Origin: Seminavis robusta
Taxonomy: Eukaryota > Bacillariophyta > Bacillariophyceae > Naviculales > Naviculaceae
Length of the DNA stretch: 36,386 nt
Direction: 5' to 3'
Assembly (NCBI GenBank): GCA_903772945.1
Contig: CAICTM010001134.1
Span: 1-36,386 of the forward strand
Shown: positions 8,773-19,365 of the stretch, one piece after another
Position numbering within the stretch: position 1 is the stretch's first letter
How the letters are laid out: every line of letters begins with the position of its first letter
Position numbers and translations under genes: made by a program
Notes under the pieces: model-generated
The model's database searches: none
Seen by the model: only the letters and a program-made list of their open reading frames with translations
Told to the model about the DNA's origin: nothing

Positions 8773-11700
8773 TTACACTGCTTGGAATAAAGACATGACT
8801 TTGATCCCATTAACAGGACCAAAGCAGATCGGGCAGCTCTTGACATCATCCTCTGCACATGCCTGACAGAGGCAAAGATGACTGCAAGGAAGCATCATTA
8901 CCTCTCTACCATTCATACCGCATTGTAGACAGGACTTCAACTTTTGTGGCTTGACTCCAATATAGTTGCAGGTCCTCGGACTGATTTCCAAAGAAGAGCG
9001 TCGGCTTGTCGAATTCGGAGATGGTGAATTAGTCATTGATCGTCGCGAATTATGAGAAGAGCTCTTTGGCGTTATCGTCCCTCTCGAATCGTTGGAAACC
9101 GCGTGCTTGACCTCGTCGGCTAATCCTGTCGAGTCCAGGATGCTCTGTCGGAGCTGCGACGTCCTTGGTTTTGGCGGACTGCTTTCCCTGTGAGCAGGAC
9201 TCAGCTTTGCAGATTCTTGTCGAACAGGGCCAAATCTCTCTGATTCCTGCCTAGCAACTGTACCATGCTCAGATTCACCAGGGAACTCTTCTATTTGAGC
9301 TAATCGATCCACTTTGGAGTCTCTCGCGTCGAGGCCTGTAGGCATGCTGTCATACCCAGGAGGAAGACTGCTAGCACTCACTTCCAGTGTGCTGAGATAG
9401 TCCATTTTCCCCTCTGGCAAACTTGCATTCAGTATGGATAAAAAGTCCATATTGCGGGAGCTCCCACTTTGTCGGCCGCCTTTCCCACGTCCCTGGCCAC
9501 TCGCTCTCTGACCACCTCTGCTTCGACGCAGACGGAATACCACGACAGACTCATCTGGTTCTGGCTTTTCGACATGTCCAGTAGCAAAAAACTCGTCGTG
9601 GATGCTGTCATCCAAGGCTTCGTCCGCTCTATGGGCATCCTTCACGGGCACTGGAGACCCCGCCTTCGCCCTCTGCTTTTCTCGCTTTATTCGTCCAAAG
9701 GGGAAGGTCGCCGAGGGTTGGGCAACGCGATTCTCATCCAATTCATTCGAACGCCTTTCACTTGGGGGATCAGGTTCTTTTTGAGCGGCGCGAATATCAG
9801 GTTCTTCTTCAGCAGCAAGCATATCAGGTTCTTTTTCAGCGACACGAGTGTCAGGTGCTTTTTCAGCGGCATGATACTCGGGTGCCTTTTCAGCGGCACG
9901 ATTATCACTCTCGGCCATGAGGTGACCATCCAAGGACGCCTCCTCCAACAGGGAACGTCTCAACGCACTGACCACTCTACCCGACCTCGATCGGGTGTCG
10001 TCTAGCAGACAGCTCACATCATCGGAATAATCCAATGGCTCCATGATAATTTTAGGGATGCTCGGTCTGTGGGTCGCCACGGGCGATTCTTCCGGTTTCG
10101 CTGCAAAATGGATTGGAGCTTCCCAGCTGGATTTTTTCCTTTCCACCCTCGGAACTGGCGATAGGCGCTGGTTAGGAGAAACGTTTCCAGCATAATTGTT
10201 GGGGCCTTTTGCAGGAGCCTTTCCGGGGTCCTGGTGAAAGGTGACATCCTCTACCGACCAAATTTCAGAGTCTTCGGACTGATCATCATCGTCTTCGTCG
10301 ATATGGTCGTGCATCAATGAGCCTGTGAGAGACCCCGACAAAGACATCGAAAGCCTACCATTGCTGCGATTGTTTTGTCGAAAGGATAGGTGGCTGCTCA
10401 CGTTTGAAATTGTGGACATCATATCAATGGACGAGAACGCCGATCCCTGTCGACTCGACATTCCGGAAAGAATCGAACCGCGCTTTCCCCCGTCATATGA
10501 TTCCTCGTCGCTGTCGATTGTCATGTCGCCCTCGCTGGTCAAATCATCATCCGAGTCAGAGTCGAACAAATTGTTTCCACTTCCCCTGCGTCGTAGACCG
10601 GCACTGGCCCTTCGACTTTGTTGTTGAGAGGTTGGTCGTTGGCTGATGCTGGACGGCGATAAACGAAGCAATTCAAACGTTGAGGTGAGCAAATCTGCCT
10701 GATATTCCTTCTCCACGACTCTGATTTCCTTCATCTTTTCCTGCCCCGAAAACTTATTCCATTTGTCCGTGTGTCTGTTGGCGGCGAGGGTGCGAAAGCG
10801 CAACCGCAGGTCGCTCGCTGTTGGCCTTGACACTGCCATAAGCTGATAGGGAAAAAATCCAGAGGTCGGTTCCCGAGCACCAGCAAGCGTAGGCGCTTGC
10901 TCTATTAACGGACGCAGCTCCTCGATGGTTTTCCCAGCTTGGATGGCAATATGGAGAGGAAGCCGGCCTCCAGATGATCTCGCGAAAGCGGCTTCTGGGA
11001 AAGCCCGTAAGAGAAGCTCGATCGTAGAAGGTCTATCGGTCTCAGTCTCAAAGTATTGGGGAGTGTAGACAGTTGCCCTGCAGGCTAGGTGCAGTGGGAA
11101 GGTTGTAGAATCGGGCAATGGAGTAGAAGCAGACTCGGGATTAAGCCCCAAAATCAGCGCAATGAGATCAGGCGGCGAGGTTGAAATGGAAACCGCGACA
11201 TGAAGAAGGTATTCTTCCTCCTTTGGAATGTAGGGTTTATCAGCCGCGTCCATCGAGCTGTAGCAGTGCCAAAAGTACATTTTGAGCATCCCCCACCAAT
11301 TGACGAAATCCGTTGACCTTTGGCTCAACACCCTGTGTTCCAAAGCAACACGAATATTGGTCTGCAAGATGTTCATGTTGTTTTCCTCAACTTCCCAATG
11401 CCCGCTGTTCTTTTTGTAACACCACGACAAATAATGAAAGGTAATCATTTCGGGTCCCGTATTGTTTTCGTTTCGCCCCTTCCTAGCACTTTTGTCACGG
11501 TCCCTGCCACTCTGTTCCTGGACCGCTAGGACGTCTTCCTTTGTTTTTTCTTTTTTGCCTCGTGTCCTCGTTCTGGTAGAAGACGCATCAATCACCGATT
11601 CTACACATTGTGGCGACCGCCGCAACAATTCGTAGACGGTATCTAGCCGCTTGAGGGATTCAAATTGTCGAATTCGTTCCACCGCGTTGTGTTGCTGTTT

Positions 11701-14043
11701 CATGGAGAGCCCTTGCCACACAATGGACGAGTACTGGTTTCGTGTCAGCTGCAAGAGTCGAATAGTTTCTTTTTCGCTGTCTTCTTCCTGGTATGCCGCC
11801 GCCAATTGACAGGGATACAACTTGGTGACTGGATCGGGTATCCTGAGTGAAGATCGATAACTGGACACGAGAGGATGTATGGTGGACCATGTTCTTCCTG
11901 CGAGGATGGCATGATGCAGTGGCAATCGATTTTGGAAATTATGAAACGCGGCACTTTCATCGAGCGAGAGCAACATATCCATGCAATTGAGGCCATGCAT
12001 GTATGGCGATTCATAGTTTCGCGGTACATAATCCCGATGCATGGCGAATCGGTGCAATGGATGCGCCGATTGCGTGTCGGGTTGTCGTCCCGAACCGGGA
12101 TACAATCCCAGCAAGAGTCGAACCACATTGGGCGGTGTATCGGTGTTCTCGAGCGCCGCGTGCAACAGATAGTCATCTGGTGTTTGCTCGGGGTCTTTTC
12201 CGGCACAAAAGAAGATGAGGAATTTGAGTTTTTCCCACCATTGCAAGAATGGGGCATTCTGTCCCTCGGCTGCCGAGGGGAGTTGTCCTTCGACGATGCA
12301 TTGCTCCATGGTAAGCATAAAGTCTTCTTCCGCGACATATTCCAGCAATTTGCTCTTTTTGAAGCAGCTGGTGACGTAATGTGCCGACACCAACCCCAAT
12401 CCTGTTTCATCTCGAACGCCCTTGACTTCTTTGACATCTGCCAATAGGAACGCCAATTGTTTCAGAATGGAGATTGGGTATTGTCGGAAAATGGCCAGGT
12501 ACATGGCGGAGCATCCCAGCGATATCCTCTGTTGTTCGTGTTGTTGTTGTTGTTGATGCTGATCGTGGCGACTGGATTTGGCAGATGATGCTGGCGACAA
12601 TAAAAAGGACGAGGCGGAAATCAAGAGCGTCACCGCAGCGGGTGGTGCGGCATGCAACATGGCTTCAATGAGTATGGGTTGACTAATTTTTTGCGTGCTG
12701 GCATTTCGAATGAGGAATGGATGATTGTGATCAATCTGTGTATTCTTGGAGATGGGTCCTGTGGCCAAGACAATGGTATTTTGTTGGGCTTGTTGATGAT
12801 GCGCTTGCGCGGATTTTTCCAGTAGCCAGCGAGTGGTGCCCCATCGTTTTGCTTGTTCATCTTGCCAGGACGATGCTTCTGCTTGTCCTGGTGTTGCCGC
12901 TGTTTCCGCCGGAATGGGAGCCCAGAATCCTCGAGGAGCGGTTTCAAGATCTGTTTGTCGTTTGGCGACTTCAATGGCGTAAATGACAGGTGTTTTCCCT
13001 TTTTGATCTTGTTGATGGAGCGCCTGTGGATTTAACTCTACCAACTTGGCAATGATGGAAAGAGGTCTCTGTCTCACCACGGCAAAATGGAGTGGTAATC
13101 GTCCCTTGGCATCCGCGATGGCCACGGCTCTTGGCTGCGCCAGAATGAACGCTCGCAGCATGTGATCAGGAATTTCGGGTGTATTGAGTGCCAATTGAAG
13201 AGGTGTTCGACCTGCCATGTTTGTGCTCAAGAGCGCCTCTTTGTCAAAGGAAGGATGATCCGGAGACATGTGAAACCTCAACTCCTCTTCTTCTACAATG
13301 GTACTTTCTCGTTCCGGTTCGTCGTCATGGTCACTACTATAACCACTAGCAGCACTGGCTCTGGATCGTCGGCTCATATTATTCATGCTCATGCTCATGG
13401 TATCCATGTGATTGTTGTTGGATCTGGAACTGGCTCCTAACGACAAGGCACTCGATCTCACGGATCGTTTCCAGAGCCAATGGAGTGACGACGAGCGTTT
13501 CTTCTTTTTGGTGTTGGGGTAGCCAGGAATGCCCATGGTGGACTGAGACGACATGTCCAACATGAGTTGTTTGTCTTTCTTTTTCTTCTTTTTGCTGCTC
13601 TTTTCAATACTACTCTTTTTCTTTTTCTTCTTGTAGTCACCACTGGGGGGAAGAGGAGGTTGGTTGCCAGAAGCGCCCGGCAGAGACGACGGAAGTGGTG
13701 GTGGGTGTTGCACCTGTTCCAAATAGCCCTGCAAGGCGACCCAATCTTGCTTTTCAATCACATTGTGCCAACCGCTTTCACTGAGAGTACGATCACTCGT
13801 AGAGTTGTCTTCTTCGTCTCCTCCTCCTCGACGTCGATGATCCGAAGTACGAGAAAGACTACCCGTGCTCTTGCTGTGATTATTGTGCCGGCTGTGACTG
13901 TGCGTCGAAGAAGATTCCATCGGAGCCGTTTCCAGTTGACGACGGCTGCCCTTGCGTTTCATGGGGTGAGGAGACGACTCTCGTCGTACTCGACGTGAAG
14001 ACGAGTCCTTCATTGTGATCTCTTTTAAGCTTGTAACAAACAC
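8773..14043 (-). CDS. Giant ankyrin-repeat-like RING-finger protein (putative E3 ubiquitin ligase)
   Basis: 1756 residues in one uninterrupted exon. Residues 1-260 are disordered, rich in Ser, Arg and Lys runs. Ankyrin-like units begin near 274 (AGRTPLQLALNT, GRLPLHFAV, GKTPVIYAIE). Two larger related units follow, about 549-812 and 866-1120. Each has a WW..LK segment, a YLLHxA(A/V) unit, xLPLHxAI and a LLRxSP end, indicating an internal duplication. A second disordered half holds five 9-residue repeats (see 9766-9900). The C-terminus (about 1705-1745) is a C3HC4 RING: CLQC, PCSHLCLCQAC, CPIC. Such RINGs recruit E2 enzymes, so a ubiquitin ligase role with ankyrin-like substrate recognition is inferred. 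The start may instead be Met11 (ATCACAATG). A TACCGGTA site lies 116 nt upstream of the start. Confidence 0.85.
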   Translation of the reverse strand: MFVTSLKEITMKDSSSRRVRRESSPHPMKRKGSRRQLETAPMESSSTHSHSRHNNHSKSTGSLSRTSDHRRRGGGDEEDNSTSDRTLSESGWHNVIEKQDWVALQGYLEQVQHPPPLPSSLPGASGNQPPLPPSGDYKKKKKKSSIEKSSKKKKKKDKQLMLDMSSQSTMGIPGYPNTKKKKRSSSLHWLWKRSVRSSALSLGASSRSNNNHMDTMSMSMNNMSRRSRASAASGYSSDHDDEPERESTIVEEEELRFHMSPDHPSFDKEALLSTNMAGRTPLQLALNTPEIPDHMLRAFILAQPRAVAIADAKGRLPLHFAVVRQRPLSIIAKLVELNPQALHQQDQKGKTPVIYAIEVAKRQTDLETAPRGFWAPIPAETAATPGQAEASSWQDEQAKRWGTTRWLLEKSAQAHHQQAQQNTIVLATGPISKNTQIDHNHPFLIRNASTQKISQPILIEAMLHAAPPAAVTLLISASSFLLSPASSAKSSRHDQHQQQQQHEQQRISLGCSAMYLAIFRQYPISILKQLAFLLADVKEVKGVRDETGLGLVSAHYVTSCFKKSKLLEYVAEEDFMLTMEQCIVEGQLPSAAEGQNAPFLQWWEKLKFLIFFCAGKDPEQTPDDYLLHAALENTDTPPNVVRLLLGLYPGSGRQPDTQSAHPLHRFAMHRDYVPRNYESPYMHGLNCMDMLLSLDESAAFHNFQNRLPLHHAILAGRTWSTIHPLVSSYRSSLRIPDPVTKLYPCQLAAAYQEEDSEKETIRLLQLTRNQYSSIVWQGLSMKQQHNAVERIRQFESLKRLDTVYELLRRSPQCVESVIDASSTRTRTRGKKEKTKEDVLAVQEQSGRDRDKSARKGRNENNTGPEMITFHYLSWCYKKNSGHWEVEENNMNILQTNIRVALEHRVLSQRSTDFVNWWGMLKMYFWHCYSSMDAADKPYIPKEEEYLLHVAVSISTSPPDLIALILGLNPESASTPLPDSTTFPLHLACRATVYTPQYFETETDRPSTIELLLRAFPEAAFARSSGGRLPLHIAIQAGKTIEELRPLIEQAPTLAGAREPTSGFFPYQLMAVSRPTASDLRLRFRTLAANRHTDKWNKFSGQEKMKEIRVVEKEYQADLLTSTFELLRLSPSSISQRPTSQQQSRRASAGLRRRGSGNNLFDSDSDDDLTSEGDMTIDSDEESYDGGKRGSILSGMSSRQGSAFSSIDMMSTISNVSSHLSFRQNNRSNGRLSMSLSGSLTGSLMHDHIDEDDDDQSEDSEIWSVEDVTFHQDPGKAPAKGPNNYAGNVSPNQRLSPVPRVERKKSSWEAPIHFAAKPEESPVATHRPSIPKIIMEPLDYSDDVSCLLDDTRSRSGRVVSALRRSLLEEASLDGHLMAESDNRAAEKAPEYHAAEKAPDTRVAEKEPDMLAAEEEPDIRAAQKEPDPPSERRSNELDENRVAQPSATFPFGRIKREKQRAKAGSPVPVKDAHRADEALDDSIHDEFFATGHVEKPEPDESVVVFRLRRSRGGQRASGQGRGKGGRQSGSSRNMDFLSILNASLPEGKMDYLSTLEVSASSLPPGYDSMPTGLDARDSKVDRLAQIEEFPGESEHGTVARQESERFGPVRQESAKLSPAHRESSPPKPRTSQLRQSILDSTGLADEVKHAVSNDSRGTITPKSSSHNSRRSMTNSPSPNSTSRRSSLEISPRTCNYIGVKPQKLKSCLQCGMNGREVMMLPCSHLCLCQACAEDDVKSCPICFGPVNGIKVMSLFQAV
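9766..9900 (-). repeat. Five 27-bp tandem repeats in the RING protein gene
   Basis: Five exact-length units each encode nine residues of the form (R/H/L)(A/V)A(E/Q)(K/E)(A/E)P(E/D)x, for example RAAEKAPEY and RAAQKEPDP. They lie in the disordered part of the giant RING protein. The units differ at several positions, so the array is not newly expanded. Confidence 0.9.
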
Positions 14044-16152
14044 TCAATATCCTCACGCTGTTGTGGAGCTCTACAGTATTAGCACAGAAATCAGCTCAAT
14101 ATATCGGTGACTCAAGTTCACTGTCACTCTGGTGCAGACAGTGCTAGCTATAAATAGCTACCGGTAGAGTGTGTTGGGGGCTTGGAGGGTGGAAGGGGTT
14201 GAAAGCAGTTTTTTAGCTCCGTAAAAAGCGAAGACGCTGTCAGACTTTGTGACTCTACTGGTTCATTCACTACTTAAAAGTCATGGAAGCCAAAATGTCA
14301 CAATGACTGTCAAAAGGGAACCAATGATTATTTGTTCTCGCACTCGCCGTAAACATTTTAAACAACTTTGTCTTAGATTGAATCATTCACAGGATTGTCC
14401 AGGACTTCATGTTGCTGATCTTGGACGGTTGCCGTGGGTGGATTCTTTGGAGATGTCCTAGAAATAATTGAACAGATGAGCCCTCGCCTCCTACCAGCCA
14501 GTACCGGTACATGTAGCCAGCTACTCCTGGCTACCATCACACTGCTCGTTCTTCTCTCTTCACAAGTTGGTTCGGCACTGCCAACTGCGCGTCGAAGAGG
14601 CAGAATTCGTTCTCTTTGGGCAGTCCTCCTTTTTCAAAACAGCGCCTGAGCTGTAGAAACGCACTTGTGGTCCCCCTGTTGGAATCAACTGCAATCCGAT
14701 CCGAAGCAGCCTGCCTGCAGCCAGCCTGCCAAACTACTGTACCAGATATCATGCCAGAGCTCACCGTTTGAGTCTTCAAGCAAGTGATGGTCACGGTCGG
14801 CACATTTCTGTCTGGGATTCTGGTTTGGCATCATAACGGGAAAGAATGGTCAAACGAACTCACTGTCTCAATTGTCCTAATATTCCACGCCGTGGTGGAA
14901 CGTTAACCCTCGCACCGTCGCTTTTGAAAAGACTAGACGTGCTAACCAAAACGGTGATCGGCAAAGGACCACAGTAACTCAGCAGCAGACGAATGCAATG
15001 CAATGATAAACCAAACATATCTCTCGTAAATGGTTGGAGCAGTTGCCCACTATCAAGATGGTGCCATACAAGTGGACAATTAGTGCCCGGCACGGTACGG
15101 TACCTAGCTGGCTAGCTAGCTAGAGGAGGCCAGACAAAGGTATTGGATGTCAAACCGTCTACAGTCACATCACGGTACCCTGAAAGTATTAGAACGAGGG
15201 GCCCTTGCAAGGTAAATGCTGGTCGCTCCTGAGGTAACACAGCTCGCTCAAATGGAGCATTCAAGTTTGAACAGTTGACTAGTAGCTATGCTGAGGCAGG
15301 GATAGAGCCTTGCTGGCTCAAGAACCCCTTGTTGGCCCAGGGCGGATAGGGAGCGGCGCACCCGACCTTACCGGTACGAGGAGGTACGCGTACAGCTTCT
15401 TGAAACCAACTTCCCATGGCGTCGTCCCGCCAGTAAGCTCAGAAGCATATCACCTGTTCCTTGACACCAAGTGTCACTGTCAAAACGGACCCAGGCAAAA
15501 AACTGATCTTCCCTTTTCAAATTTCCTCCCAAAGGCTTCAGGGGATTGCCCACCCGACCGTCGCATGCAAACAAGGATATGGACGGAATGTGGCTCGACG
15601 GCTCGAACTTTCCCTTCCGATCCTCGGTTTTTGTACGTACGGAACTTGAAGCAGAATTCCATGCCGACCATGACTGCATGCTTTGTGATGATCCTGTTTA
15701 GAAGAGAAGGCTTGTCATTTTGCGCGAGTCAGCCCCACCAAAAATATACCCCAGCATTGAAGCTAACCCGTCCAAGGTCTGATTATTAGTTTTATGCTTT
15801 GGTGCTAACCATTCAAACGACCCACCAGTTGTTTTGGGTAAAGTTAATTGTAAGTAAGGACAGTATAATCTAAAAATTCAAAGCTAACAGTTGGCGAACA
15901 GTCAGGTGTGCAACATGCGTTGAACCTGGGTTCTGGCTTTTGTCCTGGAAGGTGGCCACATTGCGCTGCAGGCAGGCAACAGGCGACGTCAACAGTGCTC
16001 AGCTGTTAATTTTTCCTCTTCATCGATCGCATGGACAACGAGGAGTTTGGATCCCTGGCCCTTGTGAGCTGACCAACACAAATAGCTCTTGACCAATACG
16101 TGGGAAGAGGAAGAATAGATTACCGTGCTAAAACTTTGCAGCTACCTCCACC
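14044..16152. other. Long divergent intergenic region
   Basis: About 2.1 kb between the RING gene and the PX-like gene. It holds TACCGGTA palindromes at 14159, 14502 and 15369, a CTAGCTAGCTAG run near 15111, and GGTACGGTACC near 15095. Open frames on both strands at 15310-15789 overlap and show no recognisable protein. Regulatory sequence for both flanking genes is likely here but could not be delimited. Confidence 0.5.
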
Positions 16153-17139
16153 ATGTCGATCTATGCGTTGCCAGGAGCCCTCCATGAGCTGATCTCCAAG
16201 GGTATATCCAAGTCTAAGGATGAGTCTGATGCTTGCTCCTCTCCAACCAAGGACGCGAAGCCTGTTGTAGCACAGGATATCGATGCGAGCTCTTCTTGTT
16301 CCATCTTCATTGACACAACCGCAAGCAATCCTCTTCATAGAAAGCCTTCTAAGGGTTGTGCCTCTTCTCCCATGGACAATGGATCCGATCATTCCAATTC
16401 CAGTAACAGCAGCAGCAGCAGTTGTTCCAGTAGCCGTCATGGAAACAACAATGTCAAACTATCCGTTAAGGAAGCCAAGCTTGATCCGGAGAGGCTCATT
16501 CGATCACTTGCTACCAGCAGTAGCAGCGACGCCAAGAAATCCGAGAGTTCCGGGGATGACTCTTCCACTAACACTTCTTCCAGTGGCCAACGCCGCCGAC
16601 GCAACAAGAAGGACGACCGCGATCCTCACGAGGACGCCATCAAGTTTGAGATCAACGTATCTTTCAACGGAAGAGAGTATACGGCTACTCGCACACTCCC
16701 TAGAATCCTTCAGTTCCGATGTGATCTCATTGAAGAGTTTCAAGAGAGACGCAAGTTCCGAGAACGAAGAAGGAAGCGCAAGGAATCGGTAGCTCCAAAG
16801 ATGGTCAAGGTGAAGGATCTTTCCGATGACGAAGAGGAAGAAAAGGATATCCCCGAGCTACCTCGCCTAGCCGATGACACGGCTCATGGCAATGGCTTTA
16901 CCATGTTGAACGCTCTCCTACGCCCCTACGGGACGGGTGTAGAACGATGGCTTCTCAAGGTCTTGGATATTGTGCCACATGACAGTCAGTGCTTGACACA
17001 ATTCCTTTGGGAACCCATCTCTGGATCTGCTACCAGCAGAAAGTTTCAGAGGCGCAGGTCCAGTTTGACATCCATCCAGGAGGCGGCGGATGATCTCTCT
17101 TACGACAGTGATACAGATGAGTTCCTCTTGCATCACTAA
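16153..17139 (+). CDS. Divergent PX-domain-like protein
   Basis: 328 residues in one exon, start context CCTCCACCATGTC. Residues 1-155 are disordered, with runs of Ser and Asn and a basic QRRRRNKKDD segment. The conserved part starts with IKFEINVSFNGREYTATRTL, which resembles the first strands of a phosphoinositide-binding PX domain. It continues through a basic RKFRERRRKRKES insert, an IPELP-like Pro segment, and LLRPYGTGVERWLLKVLDI...LTQFLWEP, matching the helical end of PX folds (R..G.E.WL..V....L..FL). A role in membrane lipid binding or endosomal sorting is inferred. The assignment is tentative because the basic insert between the strands and the Pro loop is long. The acidic C-terminus ends in DTDEFLLHH. 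Confidence 0.7.
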   Translation: MSIYALPGALHELISKGISKSKDESDACSSPTKDAKPVVAQDIDASSSCSIFIDTTASNPLHRKPSKGCASSPMDNGSDHSNSSNSSSSSCSSSRHGNNNVKLSVKEAKLDPERLIRSLATSSSSDAKKSESSGDDSSTNTSSSGQRRRRNKKDDRDPHEDAIKFEINVSFNGREYTATRTLPRILQFRCDLIEEFQERRKFRERRRKRKESVAPKMVKVKDLSDDEEEEKDIPELPRLADDTAHGNGFTMLNALLRPYGTGVERWLLKVLDIVPHDSQCLTQFLWEPISGSATSRKFQRRRSSLTSIQEAADDLSYDSDTDEFLLHH

Positions 17140-18091
17140 TGGCTAGCTTGGATGGAACTCCAGTTTGTTTGTTTGGCTAAAGTACAGTACTACTACGTGT
17201 CCCTGCATGCGTTTGGGCAAATGTTAATTAAGAATCTTTGGTAATGTAATAACTCTATGGCATGGCTACGTTAGCTTCATGAAAGCTCTGCCTCAGTCTA
17301 ACCAGCTAGCTAGGCAAATAAACCAGATGGAGAGAGTAGACAAGAATAGAAATCTGCCATCTGGGTGCAGTAGGGGCATCCAACCTACTACCGGTAGGCC
17401 ACGAGGAAAGGAGCTGGTGCCTTGCCGATCGAAGGCAAAACATGAGGAAATATCCAGGACTGAAACGTCAGAAGAGGTAAGAACTGGAGAGCCAAGAGCT
17501 TTGACATCTTTGCTCCTTTCCCTGGTTCCAGGACTGTTGTTTGAGCTGTTGTTCGCCTGCTCTATGAGCTCCCAGGTTTGCCTATGCAGCCGAGTTCCAG
17601 CCCTGTAACAGTAACCATCTGATGGCTGGCTTTCCACATGACGATGTTTTATGCCTTCATGTATGCGAGAGTACCGATAGCTAGTGCTACCGGTATCATA
17701 CCGTAGTACTTGATACCATTTGCTTAATCTACCGGTGTCAGGCACGTGCGATAGAGATAGACGCAGCACCAACCAGAAGGTAGACTACCAGTAAAAGTGC
17801 GTTGAAAGCATTCTATTCAGGGTTCTGCAATGCGAGAAGTGGTCCATCTAGCTAGTAGAAGAGATCTTTCGAGAAGCTTTTCGAGACTCCTATCAAATTT
17901 ATTTGTGGCTCTATGTTGGTCCACCGGCGTGGACGTAGGTCGGATTGGAATACAAAAACTAATGGAGACTTCGGAATAGAAACATTATTCCTAACAATAA
18001 GGAAAATACTGTAGCTTAGCCAGTGGTGGCAGTCGGAAGCCTTCACTTTCGTTCCAATGACAACACAAAAAAAAGACAGCAGTTGACGACC
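17140..18091. other. Intergenic region
   Basis: About 950 nt between the PX-like gene and CTF8. It contains two TACCGGTA palindromes (17389, 17688) and a related TACCGGTG (about 17731). A 159-residue minus-strand frame at 17293-17772 has no recognisable family. No RNA gene was seen. Confidence 0.5.
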
Positions 18092-18469
18092 ATGGCCCTT
18101 CCGCAACCGACGGTAATCCCTGTGCAGCAGGATTCCTCCTGTCTGGATAATGAATGGTCTCTGCTCGAGCTCAACGGCGAACTGATAATGCCAGTAGATC
18201 TTCCCAATGAAAAGAAGCCGCTAACAACGGTTTTCGGACCGGATCAAATCGAACTTGGATCTCTTTGCTTTCAAGATGACAAGCCAGTCCTCATTTTGGG
18301 CACCCATGAGCTAGTGGGGCGAATGGAGACTCTGAAGCAGCCCTTTTGTGTATTTGAAAAGGTTTATGGAGATGAAGGAGATAATCCACAGTTGGAGTAC
18401 AAGGTGGCAGGGATCATCAAGCACAAAATGCTGTTCAATAACTACCCAAAAACAATCATGAAGTCATAA
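18092..18469 (+). CDS. CTF8: Chromosome transmission fidelity protein 8 homolog
   Basis: 125 residues, start GACCATGGCC. Ctf8 joins Ctf18 and Dcc1 in the alternative RFC clamp loader that places PCNA on DNA during sister-chromatid cohesion and checkpoint signalling in the nucleus. The family pattern is visible in order: NEWSLLELNGEL, ELGSLCFQ, PVLILGTHELVGR, LKQPFCVFEK, then YKVAGIIKHKMLFNNYPKTI near the end. Length and order fit the small Ctf8 family. An in-frame ATG 69 nt upstream adds 23 basic residues without conservation, so the inner start was chosen. No intron is needed. Confidence 0.85.
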   Translation: MALPQPTVIPVQQDSSCLDNEWSLLELNGELIMPVDLPNEKKPLTTVFGPDQIELGSLCFQDDKPVLILGTHELVGRMETLKQPFCVFEKVYGDEGDNPQLEYKVAGIIKHKMLFNNYPKTIMKS

Positions 18470-19365
18470 CGGCACCGGACTTGGATGGATGGATTTATGA
18501 ATGGAATACTACGGGTAGGCTTGGCCAATTGTGAGGTGATGGATGATGCAGATGATAGATGAAAGCTGATACAATACAAGGACTCACTGTGGAACAATTT
18601 ACTTTGCATCATTATGTGGTACATTTGGCGTCATCGACCATCCTATCAGATGCTCAATTACCTACTGTATAGCACCATCATTGTTTTGGATTGCTGAGGT
18701 GTTGCAAAATGCTTTCACCACGGCATGGCTGCAATTCTAGAAAGCCGAAAAAGCGCAAATTGGTTTTCGAGAATGGGTGACGGGGCAGCAGCAATTGAAC
18801 ACAGCTGAGTAACATCTATAGAGGTGCAAAGAAACGAGCAGAATGATTCTGATTCGTCTATAGCTTTTCTTCGCATCCCCATTCTCGTCGCAATCTTCAA
18901 TGAGAGAATGGACTTCGTATAATGCTAGGATTGAACTTGACCAACAAAGTGTGAAGTTGAAGGGTTTGCTGGTAACCTTTTTCTATCACCTGCCATACAG
19001 CTACGCTGTACCCTTCAATACCATACTTGTACCGGTTCAGGTAATCCTTCGAATGTTGATTACTCCACAGAAAACGCTGTAATTCAGCTACCCGAAAGTA
19101 GCAAGTATCTGGGACCGTCAGCAGCAAGAACCCGGTGTAAGGATTGTATTCTGATCAGCGCTCTCTCAAAAGTGCCATGTGGCAGCAGCTCTGCAACGTC
19201 ACTCGATTTCGCCGTTGCTCTTCGAAGAGACGAAAGATCTTGTCCCACGCATTCTTTTGCTGTAGAAGGATCGTCGAAACAGGTTGATAAGAGAAGAATC
19301 AAGCCTTGACAATTGAGTGTCCATTGTCCCACTTACCAAGCTGCCATCCAAGTTTATCGTTCACC
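18470..19365. other. Intergenic region
   Basis: About 900 nt between CTF8 and VIPP1, containing the CTF8 3' end and the VIPP1 promoter. TACCGGTT occurs near 19029. No open frame with protein character was seen. Confidence 0.5.

Noticed and set aside
11745-12447. Long open frames on both strands inside the RING gene
   Set aside because: These are shadows of the 1756-codon frame and are rich in Cys, Trp and His in the manner of out-of-frame reading.
15310-15789. 159-residue plus-strand open frame between the RING and PX-like genes
   Set aside because: Composition is not protein-like, an overlapping frame on the other strand is equally open, and no family was recognised.
17293-17772. 159-residue minus-strand frame between the PX-like gene and CTF8
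   Set aside because: No recognisable motif. It spans two copies of the intergenic TACCGGTA octamer.
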